DNA of 64,000 nt from positions 1 through 64,000 of the forward strand of contig NZ_JANJZT010000021.1 in NCBI RefSeq assembly GCF_024622975.1, in the 5' to 3' direction. Source of the stretch: Blautia caecimuris (GTDB taxonomy: Bacteria; Bacillota; Clostridia; Lachnospirales; Lachnospiraceae). Shown piece after piece: positions 63,966 to 64,000 of this stretch. A program made the position numbers and the translations under genes. The notes below the pieces were generated by a model. That model did not search any database. It saw only the letters and a program-made list of their open reading frames with translations, and was not told the DNA's origin. Numbering within the stretch: position 1 is the first letter of the stretch; each line of letters begins with the position of its first letter.

Positions 63966-64000
63966 ATGGAACTGAAAAAGGTATGGATGTCCCCGGAGAC
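63966..64000 (+). CDS. Start of a gene cut by the window edge
   Basis: ATG 63966 follows GAAGGAG (63951-63957) and reads MELKKVWMSPE before the window ends. Too short to identify. Confidence 0.55.
   Translation, partial: MELKKVWMSPE

Overview
This 64 kb window reads as the chromosomal core of a spore-forming, strictly anaerobic member of the Lachnospiraceae (Clostridia), most like the Blautia / Ruminococcus group. Support comes from a complete Rnf complex in the clostridial order C-D-G-E-A-B, sporulation genes (alpha/beta-type SASP, a GerW-like protein, a YlbJ-like protein, two DacF-like carboxypeptidases), a biotin-dependent sodium-pump cluster, a HisZ plus short HisG pair, strong AGGAGG ribosome binding sites and moderate GC. 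Species-level identity is inference. Nearly every gene is on the + strand; the exceptions are a YprB-like nuclease, rpmB, the SASP gene and ylbJ.

Layout. 0-6 kb: a cluster of hairpins resembling the end of an IS200/IS605-type element abuts tyrS; then alaS, rpsU and a cardiolipin synthase. 6-13 kb: two DacF-type D-Ala-D-Ala carboxypeptidases flank a molybdopterin-binding-domain protein, a phosphoesterase, scpA-scpB and a phospholipase C-like protein. 13-18 kb: a five-gene cluster with a CoA-type carboxyltransferase, an OadG-like subunit, a biotin carrier, the OadB sodium channel and a 5S-type (pyruvate/oxaloacetate) carboxyltransferase. 18-22 kb: flavoprotein-cmk-ispH-S1. 22-30 kb: a YprB-like nuclease, a CmpB-like membrane protein and rnfCDGEAB. 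29.8-37 kb: ruvAB behind a probable LexA box, zapA, a U32 peptidase and an overlapping SEDS/PBP pair. 37-47 kb: Nudix, two uncharacterised proteins, gerW-like, a 45-residue membrane protein, rpmB, asp23-fakA-like-recG, a Lys/Ala-rich DUF6465-like protein, SASP, an mgsA-like gene, rsmD, coaD. 47-56.5 kb: ylbJ, a dipeptidase, an M23 peptidase, a small alarmone synthetase, a YgiQ-like radical SAM protein, a pseudouridine synthase, lepB, recU. 56.5-64 kb: a his operon (hisZ-G-D-B and a HisF-like/HisI/HisE fusion) with a consensus promoter and a palindromic operator candidate, a membrane-anchored beta-propeller and the first codons of one more gene.

How the parts fit: Rnf and the biotin-dependent pump would both couple central redox or decarboxylation reactions to a sodium or proton gradient. 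The remaining blocks serve translation, peptidoglycan and spore-coat/cortex biology, chromosome segregation and recombination, and histidine synthesis.

The most notable points are (i) the HisF-like domain fused to HisIE, which lacks both catalytic aspartates; (ii) the combined CoA-type and 5S-type carboxyltransferases sharing one carrier and one membrane subunit; (iii) an MgsA-like protein lacking several active-site residues; (iv) a LexA-like box laid over the ruvAB -35; (v) a recurring intergenic element seen twice; and (vi) the mobile-element-like end that touches the tyrS leader. I saw no defence system, prophage, CRISPR array, rRNA or tRNA gene.
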